Source: Fidelibacterota bacterium (GTDB taxonomy: Bacteria > Fidelibacterota > Fidelibacteria > Fidelibacterales > Fidelibacteraceae). Taken from it: 35,495 nt of DNA. The DNA lies in NCBI GenBank assembly GCA_030620575.1, contig JAUXEL010000002.1:1-35495 (forward strand), given 5' to 3'. Below the pieces are notes generated by a model. That model was not told the DNA's origin. It saw only the letters and a program-made list of their open reading frames with translations, and did no database searches. Below are positions 19,580-29,453 of this stretch, one piece after another. The first letter of the stretch is position 1. Each line of letters starts with the position of its first letter. Position numbers and translations under genes: made by a program.

Positions 19580-21502
19580 TTAATCCCGCATTTCCTCTCG
19601 CTCTTTTAGAAACGCGATCATGTCTTTAACAGACATCGGAGTCAATTCTTCACCGCCCTGGTGACGCAGTTTGACCATTCCCCCATCTTCTTCTTTTTGA
19701 CCCACAACGATCATGTAAGGTATTTTCTGCGTTTCGGCTTCACGGATTTTATAGCCGACCCGTTCGTTGCGTTTATCCACTTCCACACGCAGGTTTTTAT
19801 CGATCGCGGCCTGAGCTATGGTAATTGCTGTTTCATTGTACTTTTCCGATACCGGAATTATTTTCAATTGTACCGGTGCATACCATAGCGGAAATTTTCC
19901 GGCCGTATGTTCAATAAGTACGCCGATAAAACGCTCTAAAGAACCCATAATAGCGCGATGGATCACAAAGGGACGATGGTGTTCACCGTCAGAGCCTGTA
20001 TAAACCATATCAAAGCGGTCCGGAAGGTTAAAGTCGAACTGGATGGTCGTACATTGCCACATCCTGCCGATAGCATCTTTGATCTTAATGTCGATCTTCG
20101 GGCCGTAAAACGCGCCTCCTCCTTCCTCGACTTTATAATCAATATTCAATTTTTTTAAGGATTTACTGAGTGATTCCTGAGCTTTTTCCCATAAAGCGGG
20201 CTCGCCGACAAATTTTTCTTCCGGTTGAGTAGATAGATACACTTCATATTCTTCAAACCCAAAGGCTTTTAAATAATCAAATGAAAAAAGTAATAATTTT
20301 TCAATTTCATCATTTAGCTGTTCCGGTGTACAAAAAATATGTGCATCATCCTGTGTGAAACCACGGACACGCATTAATCCGTGAAGAACACCGGATAATT
20401 CATAGCGGTAAACCGTCCCTAATTCAGCATAGCGGATTGGCAGATCGCGATAACTGGTTTGATGACGTTTATATACCATAATATGAAATGGGCAATTCAT
20501 CGGCTTGAGATAATAATCATGGCCTTCTACCTGTATGACGGGATACATGAATTCCTTGTAAAATCCGAGATGTCCCGAAGTTTCCCATAATTCAGCTTTG
20601 CCAATATGTGGTGTTTGAATAATATCATATCCGCGTCTACGATGCTCGCTGTGCCAATAATCTTCAATTAACTTGCGCATGGCAGCACCTTTGGGATACC
20701 ATAACGACAATCCTTGTCCAACTGTTTCCGAAATTTCAAACAGGTCAAGTTCTTTTCCAAGTTTTCGGTGATCACGTTTTTTTGCTTCTTCCAGAAGCTC
20801 CAAATAAGCTTTTAATTCTTTTTTTGAAGGAAAGGCCGTACCGTAAATCCGGGACAACATTTTATTTTTTTCATCACCACGCCAATAAGCGCCGGCAACA
20901 CTTAATAATTTGAATGCGGGAATTTTTCCGGTGGACATGATATGCGGACCGCGGCAGAGATCGGTAAAATCTCCCTGAGAATACAAGGTTAGCATTTCAT
21001 CTTCAGGAATTTCGTTGATGATCTCTACCTTATAAGATTCACCCAGATTATCAAAGAAATCAATAGCATCATTGCGGGAGATCTCTTGATGCGTTATAGT
21101 GAGATTTTCTTTAATAATTACTTTCATCTCCGCTTCGATTTTTACTAAATCTTCTTCAGTAAAAGGTGTCGGCGTATCAAAATCATAGTAAAAACGATTT
21201 TCAATGGCAGGGCCGATAGTGACCTTAACATCCGGAAACAAACGCTGTGCGGCTTGCGCCATGGTATGGGCTGTACTATGCAACAATATATCATGTGCTT
21301 CCGGATCCTTCCATGTAATCAAACGAACAGCCGCATCTTCTGTTATAGGATGTATCATATCAGTCAGACGGTAGTTGACCTCGGCAACAACGCAATTGCG
21401 TGCTAATCCCTCGCTAAGGGATAAAGCAATATCCATTGGAGTCGCACCGTGATCAAACGTTTTTATAACGCCGTCCGGGAATGTAATATTCACTGATGAC
21501 AT
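19580..21502 (-). CDS. thrS: Threonyl-tRNA synthetase
   Basis: TGS domain, 'HSTAHTMAQAAQRLFPD', 'MNCPFHIMVYK', 'GVLHGLMRVRGFTQDDAHIFC'. Confidence 0.99.
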   Translation of the reverse strand: MSSVNITFPDGVIKTFDHGATPMDIALSLSEGLARNCVVAEVNYRLTDMIHPITEDAAVRLITWKDPEAHDILLHSTAHTMAQAAQRLFPDVKVTIGPAIENRFYYDFDTPTPFTEEDLVKIEAEMKVIIKENLTITHQEISRNDAIDFFDNLGESYKVEIINEIPEDEMLTLYSQGDFTDLCRGPHIMSTGKIPAFKLLSVAGAYWRGDEKNKMLSRIYGTAFPSKKELKAYLELLEEAKKRDHRKLGKELDLFEISETVGQGLSLWYPKGAAMRKLIEDYWHSEHRRRGYDIIQTPHIGKAELWETSGHLGFYKEFMYPVIQVEGHDYYLKPMNCPFHIMVYKRHQTSYRDLPIRYAELGTVYRYELSGVLHGLMRVRGFTQDDAHIFCTPEQLNDEIEKLLLFSFDYLKAFGFEEYEVYLSTQPEEKFVGEPALWEKAQESLSKSLKKLNIDYKVEEGGGAFYGPKIDIKIKDAIGRMWQCTTIQFDFNLPDRFDMVYTGSDGEHHRPFVIHRAIMGSLERFIGVLIEHTAGKFPLWYAPVQLKIIPVSEKYNETAITIAQAAIDKNLRVEVDKRNERVGYKIREAETQKIPYMIVVGQKEEDGGMVKLRHQGGEELTPMSVKDMIAFLKEREEMRD

Positions 21503-21599
21503 GCTTATCCTTTCACATTTTATTTATCGGGAAAATTACAGCATTATCACGTTTATATCAATGCTTAATTTATTTACCAAAACTATCTGCTAAAATATT

Positions 21600-23408
21600 T
21601 TATTTCACTATGACAACTTTTCGTACCGCTATATCTGTTCCGACAAGGGCACGGATAAAATATATCCCGGCAGACAAACCAGACCCGTTAATCGGTATAA
21701 GGTGATAACCTGCAGATAAAGATCCATCAATAATAGTTTTTTGCATATTTCCCAGAATATCAAATAATTTAATATTTACAGAAGCCTCATTCGACAATTC
21801 CAAAGGTAATACACAGTTTGGATTAAAGGGGTTGGGATATGCATTGCCAATATAAAAAGTCTCCGGAACTGCTTGAACAGCTGTAAGAGGATAGGATACC
21901 CATGATATATTATCTACACAAACCTGTCCGGATTCGCTTGTTTGCTGAATAAATTTTATAACCGCATCACCGGAGATATTAACATCAATATTTCCACTTT
22001 CCTTTATTACACCTGTTTCACTCGATGTAGTAACTGTTGTAATTTTTATATCATTGACATACAGATCTAATAAAACATCGGTTGAATATGCCTGTTTAAA
22101 CTGAAATTGTAATGAAGAAATACCTCCGGTTATATTACCCGATGTAATGGAGGCTGTGGGTGTTCTGCTTTTTCCAAGACACGGCGTTTCATTATCAATT
22201 AAAAGATCACCCCGACATTGTACATACTGCCATGAAGACCCGTCCTGACCGGTAAAAGATCCATCACAATAAGAAGATCCGGTCTCAGGAAAGTTCGCAA
22301 ATGTCTCCGTGTATGAAGTGCTGGTATCTGAACTATTGCCTTCCAGGGTTTGTAGCATGATCACATTTGAAAAATCACTTTCTTCACTTGCCGTATATGC
22401 TTTTAATTTATAATAATAACTCGTTTCCGGACTTAATCCTGTAATTGTTTCAGATGTAATTGACAATGATTTAGGTGAATATCCGTTTAAATAGGATATA
22501 AAATTTATATCTTCGGAGACATACAGTTTGTATCCCGTAGCGGAGGTAACGACGTTCCAATTAGCTGTAAAGCTTGTAGAATTTATATTTGAAGCAGCAA
22601 GCGCTGTGGGTGCTATCACTTCTTCGGGTGTTTCATCACCCCAGATATATGAAACATATTCAGGATGATCAATAAAGGGGTTTCTGTTATGCTGGAGAAC
22701 ATGAACTGCATTATTTCTGTTAATTTCTTTTGTACTTACTGAATCATCAATATGCCACTGTATCAGCATCTCTACTGCCCAGGCTTTCAGTTCTACGCCA
22801 TCCGCCATCGCCCAATTTAACCAACTTCCATCCTCTGTATAATAGCGAGTAGCCATATAAAAATATGTTCGGGCAAAATCGCCTTTATATTCATTAATAG
22901 GCTCAAAGACAGTACCGGTATAACCTAAACCACTTTTAGCGGGTCCAAGTTTTGATCCATTGGATGATGTCCAAGTGGGAGTATCCGTTTCCCCATAGGT
23001 TTCATTACCTCTTCTTTGATTTACATAGGCATCTGTAGGATATACATGAAAAACATCCGAATACATTGGATAAACTTTTCCATTAAAATAACTGCTTGGC
23101 CACGAGTGTTCCCTATTATATTTATCTCCTTCACCACTATATCCATCACTACTCACCTGATCTGTTCCAAATGTGTATTCATAAGTACTATACATATCCC
23201 AGATCTTTCCATTTGCTTTCAAGTCGGTAGTTTGATATGCATTCCAAACACCAGGAGTATATGAGAGAACCGTATGATCATCAATAATATTATGCAGTGC
23301 AGATTTTAATTCGGTCCCGGATAACCCGGATGCGGGATCATAATACCCATCAGGGATCGTTGCAAAAGCCGTTGAAAGAAAAAATAAAAACAGGAATATT
23401 CTTTTCAT
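21600..23408 (-). CDS. Secreted endonuclease I family nuclease with FnIII domain and T9SS-type C-terminal sorting domain
   Basis: Signal peptide; EndA/NucM-like 'YNREHSWPSSYFNGKVYPMYSDVFHVYPTDAYVNQRRGN'; FnIII-like 'APTALAASNINSTSFTANWN'; C-terminal 'YPNPFNPNCVLPLEL...GIYFIRALVGTDIAVRKVVIVK'. Start adjusted to MKRIFLFLFFL. Confidence 0.93.
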   Translation of the reverse strand: MKRIFLFLFFLSTAFATIPDGYYDPASGLSGTELKSALHNIIDDHTVLSYTPGVWNAYQTTDLKANGKIWDMYSTYEYTFGTDQVSSDGYSGEGDKYNREHSWPSSYFNGKVYPMYSDVFHVYPTDAYVNQRRGNETYGETDTPTWTSSNGSKLGPAKSGLGYTGTVFEPINEYKGDFARTYFYMATRYYTEDGSWLNWAMADGVELKAWAVEMLIQWHIDDSVSTKEINRNNAVHVLQHNRNPFIDHPEYVSYIWGDETPEEVIAPTALAASNINSTSFTANWNVVTSATGYKLYVSEDINFISYLNGYSPKSLSITSETITGLSPETSYYYKLKAYTASEESDFSNVIMLQTLEGNSSDTSTSYTETFANFPETGSSYCDGSFTGQDGSSWQYVQCRGDLLIDNETPCLGKSRTPTASITSGNITGGISSLQFQFKQAYSTDVLLDLYVNDIKITTVTTSSETGVIKESGNIDVNISGDAVIKFIQQTSESGQVCVDNISWVSYPLTAVQAVPETFYIGNAYPNPFNPNCVLPLELSNEASVNIKLFDILGNMQKTIIDGSLSAGYHLIPINGSGLSAGIYFIRALVGTDIAVRKVVIVK

Positions 23409-23531
23409 TAATAAGCACCTTTTCATTAAGGGGAAAAGTAATAAAATCAATGTGCAAATGCTAACTTTTTAGTTTTTTGTTCTCTAATGCGGGGTAATTG
23501 GAAAATTAATAAAAAGCAAAATAAGCATTTG

Positions 23532-23553
23532 TGAAAAAAAATATTTTTTTTCA
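23532..23553. repeat. 22-bp perfect A/T-rich palindrome
   Basis: TGAAAAAAAATATTTTTTTTCA in the divergent spacer between the nuclease gene and the 23705 gene. Confidence 0.7.
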
Positions 23554-23704
23554 GTGACTTTTAATAAAAATTTTTTATATTGTGTGGTAAAATTTAGGAA
23601 TTAAAAAAGGAATTTATTTACAAGACATCATTTAACCATTATTATATTAAATAAGTGTTCAGGTAAATAATTCAAAAACTAAAAAGAAGGAAAAAGGAGA
23701 AAAC

Positions 23705-24181
23705 ATGAAAAAACTTTTAACGTTTGCTCTCATTATGGTACTTGCTGTATCATTTGGCTTTGCTCAGGATGAACTGACTGAAGACATTAAAAAAATGGAT
23801 GCCGGTTTGCGTTTTAGTAATCGTCCCGGTGTTACCGCGCGATATTTCTTATCTGAAGGTAACTCAGTAGAAGCTCTTTTAACAACAAACAGGGGACTTA
23901 TTGTCTCTGGTTTGTATGAATTCCATAAACCTTTGTCAATCGGCGAAATTGAAAACCTGAGCTGGTTCTTTGGCGGCGGTTTACATGCCGGATTCTCAAC
24001 TTGGTGGACTGCTAGTTTGGCACTGGGTCTTGATGCAATTGTTGGTGTTGAATATGATCTGGAACCGCTTATTTCATTTCCGATTACCGTTTCATTAGAT
24101 TATAAACCAAGTTTTGATATACTTGGCGGCTGGGCAGACACTTTCTTTGATACTGCTCTTTCTATTCGTTATAGTTTCTAA
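23705..24181 (+). CDS. Small secreted/outer membrane beta-barrel-like protein
   Basis: 158 aa, signal peptide MKKLLTFALIMVLAVSFGFAQ, alternating hydrophobic strands, C-terminal aromatic (YSF); SD AAAGGAG upstream. Confidence 0.75.
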   Translation: MKKLLTFALIMVLAVSFGFAQDELTEDIKKMDAGLRFSNRPGVTARYFLSEGNSVEALLTTNRGLIVSGLYEFHKPLSIGEIENLSWFFGGGLHAGFSTWWTASLALGLDAIVGVEYDLEPLISFPITVSLDYKPSFDILGGWADTFFDTALSIRYSF

Positions 24182-24218
24182 ATGTGAGATAAATATATCT
24201 TCATTTACCATTTATGTT

Positions 24219-24249
24219 AAAGAGCTGCCAGCTGGTAGCTCTTTTTTTT
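24219..24249 (+). terminator. Rho-independent terminator
   Basis: AGAGCTGCCAGCTGGTAGCTCTTTTTTTT just after the 24181 stop. Confidence 0.85.
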
Positions 24250-24426
24250 ATTCTCATTTTTGTATGATGCCTATTTCATATTTACCCGCCTTTTTTACAC
24301 CCAATGATATATTTATCTATGTAATCACACAAACCCGATATGTAGATATAGTTGTTTTTAACGTATTTTTAAAATATATTACATTAATTAGTATTCAATG
24401 ACACACAGATATGGGAATCTGTTGAT

Positions 24427-24798
24427 ATGGATGAATTAAAAGGATTGCGTATTCTGGTAGTAGAAGATGATTTTGCATCAGCTGCTCTGATAGAAGAATT
24501 TTTTAAGACAAGCCAAACTCATCTAATATTTGCCAAAACAGGAAATGAGGCTCTGGAGCGGGTACACAAATCGTCTTTCGACTTGATTCTTATGGACATT
24601 AGTATGCCGGGAATGAGCGGACTTGAAGTGACAAAAATAATTCGTTCAGAAGGAAATGATATCCCGATCATTGCTCAGACTGCCTATGCATTTGAAAATG
24701 AAAAGGCAGACTGCCTTAAAGCAGGATGCAATGCATATATTTCAAAGCCATTCAGTGAAAACGAATTATTTGCCTTGATAAAAGATACCATTCTATAG
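24427..24798 (+). CDS. Stand-alone response regulator receiver protein (CheY/DivK-like)
   Basis: 123 aa; 'ILVVEDD', 'DLILMDISMPGMSGLEVT', 'PIIAQTA', 'ISKPF'; no output domain. Confidence 0.95.
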   Translation: MDELKGLRILVVEDDFASAALIEEFFKTSQTHLIFAKTGNEALERVHKSSFDLILMDISMPGMSGLEVTKIIRSEGNDIPIIAQTAYAFENEKADCLKAGCNAYISKPFSENELFALIKDTIL

Positions 24799-24827
24799 TA
24801 AGTAAATAAAAAATATTACCAGAAATT

Positions 24828-24859
24828 AAAACGCCATTTTTATGCAAAAATGGCGTTTT
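24828..24859. terminator. Bidirectional terminator between receiver gene (+) and frr (-)
   Basis: AAAACGCCATTTTT-ATGC-AAAAATGGCGTTTT between convergent genes. Confidence 0.88.
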
Positions 24860-24880
24860 ATTTTTTATTGTTTTTCCTAA

Positions 24881-25438
24881 TTATTCGTCCAAAATTTCTT
24901 TTTCTTTAGCGGTCTGTGCCGTATTTAACTTATCGATATATTTATCGGTGATCTTTTGGATCTCATCATATGCATCCTTAGCATTATCCTCTGAAATATC
25001 TTTGTCTTTTTCCTGTTTTTTAATTTTATCATTTGCTTCACGGCGAATACTGCGGACAGATACACGCCCTTCTTCAGTCATATGATGTACGATCTTTACC
25101 AATTCCTGCCGCCGTTCATCGGTCATTGCAGGGATTGGCACCCGAATTAAATTACCGTCATTAATGGGATTTAATCCTAAATTTGCCGCCTGGATGGCTT
25201 TATCAACAGTCCCTAATAATGATTTATCCCAAGGCTGAACGACAAGCAGGCGGGCTTCCGGAACACTGATCGTTGTACATTGACTTAAGGGGGTTAAAGT
25301 CCCATAGTAATCCACCTTAACATTTTCTAATAGTGAGGGAGTTGCCCGCCCCGTACGTAAACTGTTAAATTCATGTCCAAGATGTTTTTCTGATTTTTCC
25401 ATATGTTCTTCACAATATGAATAAACGTCATTCATCAT
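24881..25438 (-). CDS. frr: Ribosome recycling factor
   Basis: 'LGHEFNSLRTGRATPSLLENVKVDYYGTLTPLSQCTTISVPEARLLVVQPWD'. Confidence 0.98.
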   Translation of the reverse strand: MMNDVYSYCEEHMEKSEKHLGHEFNSLRTGRATPSLLENVKVDYYGTLTPLSQCTTISVPEARLLVVQPWDKSLLGTVDKAIQAANLGLNPINDGNLIRVPIPAMTDERRQELVKIVHHMTEEGRVSVRSIRREANDKIKKQEKDKDISEDNAKDAYDEIQKITDKYIDKLNTAQTAKEKEILDE

Positions 25439-25454
25439 GACCTAACTCCTTATG

Positions 25455-26159
25455 TTATTCTGAAATTAAGGTTCCGACAGATTTTCCGGAAACAACACGG
25501 TTTAATTCTCCGGTTTTTGTAAAATCAAAAACCATTATCGGCATATTATTTTCCTGACACAGCGCCATAGCACTCATATCCATAATATGCAATTTTTCTT
25601 CCAGTGCCTGACGATAAGTAACTGTATCATAACGTTTGGCTGTGCTGTCTTTCATAGGATCAGCACTATATACACCGTCTACTTTTGTACCTTTCAGAAG
25701 TATATCAGCATCTATTTCCGAAGCACGAAGTGCCGCAGCGGAATCGGTAGTAAAATACGGATTGCCGGTTCCGCCGGCAAATATTACAATAACATCCTGT
25801 TGAAGAAGTTCTATAGCATGGTAACGATCAATGGGAAGTGTGAGCTGCGATATAGACGGAGGTGTCATAATACAGCTTTTCATCCCGGCATTTTTGAAGG
25901 CATCGCGCAGCGCAAGTGCATTGATCACAGTAGCCAGCATTCCCATATGGTCACCGGTGACCCGATCGATAAAATTCATATTTTTAGCACCGCGAAAAAT
26001 ATTTCCACCGCCAATAACAATGCCGATTTGAATATGCTTATCATGGATCAGTTTTATTTCTTGTGCAAAGCAAGAGGCGGCATCAGGATCAACACCGTGT
26101 CCTTTGACGCCGCCTAAGATTTCACCACTTAATTTTAATAAAATACGATTATAATTCAT
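25455..26159 (-). CDS. pyrH: UMP kinase
   Basis: 'RILLKLSGEILGG', 'IGIVIGGGNIFRGAK', 'DHMGMLATVINALALRDA', 'IFAGGTGNPYFTTDSAAALRA'. Confidence 0.98.
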   Translation of the reverse strand: MNYNRILLKLSGEILGGVKGHGVDPDAASCFAQEIKLIHDKHIQIGIVIGGGNIFRGAKNMNFIDRVTGDHMGMLATVINALALRDAFKNAGMKSCIMTPPSISQLTLPIDRYHAIELLQQDVIVIFAGGTGNPYFTTDSAAALRASEIDADILLKGTKVDGVYSADPMKDSTAKRYDTVTYRQALEEKLHIMDMSAMALCQENNMPIMVFDFTKTGELNRVVSGKSVGTLISE

Positions 26160-26187
26160 TCAACAAGCACAACCAGCACGTTGACCT

Positions 26188-26811
26188 TCATTCTTCAGAG
26201 GCATTATCTCCACCTGTTTCACCCACTTTAAACCGGGCAAAACGCGCGATAAAGATATTTTCACCCAACGTACCAATCGTTTCCTTTAAATAGGTTTCGA
26301 TTGTTTTATCGGTATCTTTGAAAAAATCCTGTTCCAACAGAATATTTTCTCTATAATATTTTTCTAATTTACCAGTGATAATCCGGTCGGCAATGTGTTC
26401 AGGTTTGCCTTCATTAATGACTTGTTCTTTATATACGGCTTTTTCACGTTCAATAACATCTGCCGGAATATTTTCACGTTTTACCGCTAGAGGATTCATA
26501 GCAGCGATCTGCATTGCAATATCTTTTGCAAATTGAACGAATTCATTTGTTGCTGCAACAAAATCGGTTTCACAATTTATTTCTACTAATACACCTAATT
26601 TATTGTCAGTTTGATGTATATACGAATAAATAATTCCTTCTTTCGCACTGCGTCCGGCTTTTTTTTCTGCTTTTGCGATACCGCGTGCGCGAAGTGTATC
26701 TATAGCTTTATCTATATCTCCGTTGGTTTTAACGAGGGCTTTTTTACAATCCATCATACCGGCCCCGGTTTTATCACGCAACTCTTTTACAATAGATGCA
26801 GTAATTTGCAT
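26188..26811 (-). CDS. tsf: Elongation factor Ts
   Basis: 'VKELRDKTGAGMMDCKKALVKTNGDIDKAIDTLRARGIAKAEKKAGR'. Confidence 0.98.
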   Translation of the reverse strand: MQITASIVKELRDKTGAGMMDCKKALVKTNGDIDKAIDTLRARGIAKAEKKAGRSAKEGIIYSYIHQTDNKLGVLVEINCETDFVAATNEFVQFAKDIAMQIAAMNPLAVKRENIPADVIEREKAVYKEQVINEGKPEHIADRIITGKLEKYYRENILLEQDFFKDTDKTIETYLKETIGTLGENIFIARFARFKVGETGGDNASEE

Positions 26812-26824
26812 TAAAGGCTCCTGA

Positions 26825-27574
26825 TTATTTCTCGATTTTTTCTTGTTTAGGTTTTTCTTCAGCAGGTGTTTCTTTAGGGGACTGTTTGCTTCCGCGTTTT
26901 GCCTCTAAAATTGTATCTGCTAAAGTTTTTGTGATGAGGTGAATCGCGCGAATTGAATCATCATTTGCGGGAATAGGAACATCCACTGTTGTTGGATCTC
27001 CATTGGTGTCGACAATACCGATCACAGAAATATCCAGCTTTCTGGCTTCATGAACTGCAATTTTTTCTTCGATAGTATCAACAACAAAAATAACGTCAGG
27101 GAGCCGACGCATATGCTGTATGCCACGATGTAATAATTCAAGCTTTGCGGTTTCACGTGTTAAACCGAGAATTTCTTTTTTCGTTAAGTTTTTCCATGCA
27201 TCGTCGTTTTCGCTTTCGCGCTGGAGTTGTTCCAGACGGCGAATACTCCGGCGAATAGTCGAAAAATTGGTCAATGCGCCGCCCAACCAACGTTCTGTTA
27301 TATAATGGGCGCCACAGCGAATGGCTTCATCTTCCAATACGTCTTTTGCTTGTTTCTTTGTACCAACAAAGAGGATTTCTCCACCCTTTCTGACAACATC
27401 ACCAACATATTTGCATGCGTTATCAAGGGCTTTTAAGGTCAGTTCCAAATCAATAATATGTATTCCATTTTTTTCCATGAAAACATATTTTTTCATTTTA
27501 GGATTCCATTTACTGGTCAAATGGCCAAAATGAGCACCGGCACTGATCAGATTTTCAATGGTGACTTGTTCCAT
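26825..27574 (-). CDS. rpsB: 30S ribosomal protein S2
   Basis: 'LISAGAHFGHLTSKWNPKMKKYVF', 'RWLGGALTNFSTI', 'LPDVIFVVDTIEEKIAVHEARKLDISVIGIVDTNGDP'. Confidence 0.98.
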   Translation of the reverse strand: MEQVTIENLISAGAHFGHLTSKWNPKMKKYVFMEKNGIHIIDLELTLKALDNACKYVGDVVRKGGEILFVGTKKQAKDVLEDEAIRCGAHYITERWLGGALTNFSTIRRSIRRLEQLQRESENDDAWKNLTKKEILGLTRETAKLELLHRGIQHMRRLPDVIFVVDTIEEKIAVHEARKLDISVIGIVDTNGDPTTVDVPIPANDDSIRAIHLITKTLADTILEAKRGSKQSPKETPAEEKPKQEKIEK

Positions 27575-27598
27575 ATATTAAATACTCCGATAATTTGA

Positions 27599-27997
27599 TT
27601 AACGTTTCGAGAACTGGAATGCACGGCGTGCACCGCGTAAACCATATTTTTTACGTTCAACTTTACGTGAATCCCGTGTCAGGAAGCCTGCTTCTTTCAA
27701 AGCGGGACGAAGGTCAGGATGTAAAGTGATCAACATTCGGCTAATCCCTAAACGAACTGCACCTGCCTGTCCGGTTAAACCACCGCCCTTTACATTGACG
27801 AAAAAGTCATACTTATTATCCATCTTTGTAAGTTCAAGCGGTTGACGAATAACCATTGAGTAGGTTTCACGACCAAAATAATCATTCATCTCACGTTTAT
27901 TTACTTTAATTTTACCACTACCCGGACGAGCAATCACTCTGGCTACGGAGGATTTACGGCGGCCAATTGTAATGATTTCATGCTTTGTACTTGCCAT
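27599..27997 (-). CDS. rpsI: 30S ribosomal protein S9
   Basis: '[10 protein letters not shown]', '[19 protein letters not shown]', C-terminus '[18 protein letters not shown]'. Confidence 0.98.
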   Translation of the reverse strand: MASTKHEIITIGRRKSSVARVIARPGSGKIKVNKREMNDYFGRETYSMVIRQPLELTKMDNKYDFFVNVKGGGLTGQAGAVRLGISRMLITLHPDLRPALKEAGFLTRDSRKVERKKYGLRGARRAFQFSKR

Positions 27998-28009
27998 AAT
28001 TTCCTACTC

Positions 28010-28441
28010 CTACTTAATTTCCAGGGGTTTAGGTTGCTGTGCTTCATGCGGATGCTCTGCACCGGCATATACTTTCAATTTTTTCATTATCTTACGTCCA
28101 AGACGATTATGAGGGACCATACCCTTAACCGCTTTTTGAATTATGCGCTCAGGATGTTTTTCTAATAATTCTCTGTACGAAGTAGTGCGTTGGCCACCCG
28201 GATATCCCGTGTGACGAAAGTAGGTTTTAGCTTCTGCTTTTTTACCGGTCAAGCGGACTTTTTCTGCATTAATAATAATAATAAAATCGCCGGTATCCAT
28301 ATGCGGTGTAAAAATGGGTTTGTGTTTTCCACGCAGAATCTGTGCAACCTGACTTGCTAAACGGCCCAAGATCATATCTTCGGCATCTACAATGTACCAG
28401 TCTTGCTTAATATCTGTCGGTTTCGCCGAGAAAGTTCCCAA
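28010..28441 (-). CDS. rplM: 50S ribosomal protein L13, probable TTG start
   Basis: '[50 protein letters not shown]'. Start moved from 28543 to TTG at 28441, 6 nt after AAGGAG. Confidence 0.95.
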   Translation of the reverse strand: MGTFSAKPTDIKQDWYIVDAEDMILGRLASQVAQILRGKHKPIFTPHMDTGDFIIIINAEKVRLTGKKAEAKTYFRHTGYPGGQRTTSYRELLEKHPERIIQKAVKGMVPHNRLGRKIMKKLKVYAGAEHPHEAQQPKPLEIK

Positions 28442-28812
28442 CTTTAACTCCTTTTTCTCTTGTTTTAAATCTTCTTTTTTGATTACGTCTTCCGGGACTA
28501 CAAAAAAGCAACAAATATATACAAATAATAAGCGGATATGCAAATAGTTTTTAGGGAATTAGAAGGATTTGGGCAGATAAAAGATAAAAGTGTAAAGATT
28601 AAAGTCTTAAAAGGCGATTTACAACTCAAAACACACAGAAAATCAGACTGGAAATTATTGGCCATAATCAATAAACAAGTACTAATAACTCCAAGTAAGT
28701 TCTATGATAATTGATCTTGTATTTCTTTTTCGTAGAATTTTCCAAAATCTTCTTTGATTTCATTGTGAGTGCGGACGTTTTGCCCTAAATGGATTCATCT
28801 GTTAAGCAAAGG

Positions 28813-29172
28813 TTAATTACTTGAATATTTCTTTTCTTCTTCTTTTATTTCACGTGTGATCGCTTTCTGAATATATTGGTTAAGTGTTATTCCTTGTATC
28901 GCGGCATTTTTTGCGGCTTTTTTGTGTAATTCAGACCCAATACGAACATTTAATGAACCTTTATAGGATTTAAAAGGATTCTTCCCCATCTTCTCACAAA
29001 GATATATATAATCCTCAACGGCTTCAATAAATGAGGTTTTCAGTTCTTTTACGGATGAACCTTCAAAACTGATCAAATCATTTATTCCCGTAATTTTACC
29101 GTAAAACACCTCATCTTCCGTACTGAAGTGAACGGAACCAATGAAGTTCTTATACGTCATTACGTCTTTCAT
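28813..29172 (-). CDS. hicB: HicB-type antitoxin with C-terminal ribbon-helix-helix domain
   Basis: HicB-like N-terminal domain, C-terminal 'SLNVRIGSELHKKAAKNAAIQGITLNQYIQKAI'. ATG overlaps the hicA stop. Confidence 0.9.
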   Translation of the reverse strand: MKDVMTYKNFIGSVHFSTEDEVFYGKITGINDLISFEGSSVKELKTSFIEAVEDYIYLCEKMGKNPFKSYKGSLNVRIGSELHKKAAKNAAIQGITLNQYIQKAITREIKEEEKKYSSN

Positions 29173-29426
29173 TTGATAAATCCTTTATCTTTTAATTCTT
29201 CACTGATCTGTTTTACCTGATAATCTTTTAACTCTTTTCCATGGGGTTTATGCAATCTGATAGAGTGTTTAAGATCATCATTTATAAATGCTACTCTCGA
29301 ACCTGAACTTTTTTCTCTATTATCTACTATATATCCTAAGTTTGTTAACAAATTTTCAAGTTCTTTAAATGTAAATCCAAACTGCTTCCTTTTAAGTTTT
29401 TCTAATAATTTTTCATGTTTGCTCAT
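29169..29426 (-). CDS. hicA: HicA-type toxin
   Basis: 85 aa; 'FTFKELENLLTNLGYIVDNREKSSGSRVAFINDDLKHSIRLHKPHGKELKDYQVKQISEEL'. Confidence 0.9.
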   Translation of the reverse strand: MSKHEKLLEKLKRKQFGFTFKELENLLTNLGYIVDNREKSSGSRVAFINDDLKHSIRLHKPHGKELKDYQVKQISEELKDKGFIK

Positions 29427-29453
29427 ATTTTAACATAAGCTATTTCCGCCCGA

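Noticed and set aside
25587-26117. 176-aa plus-strand ORF opposite pyrH
   Set aside because: Antisense shadow ORF of a highly conserved gene.
28442-28540. Bacteroidetes-type promoter (TTTG / TAnnTTTG) upstream of rplM
   Set aside because: A TATATTTG is present but AT-rich context makes it weak evidence and the phylum is uncertain.
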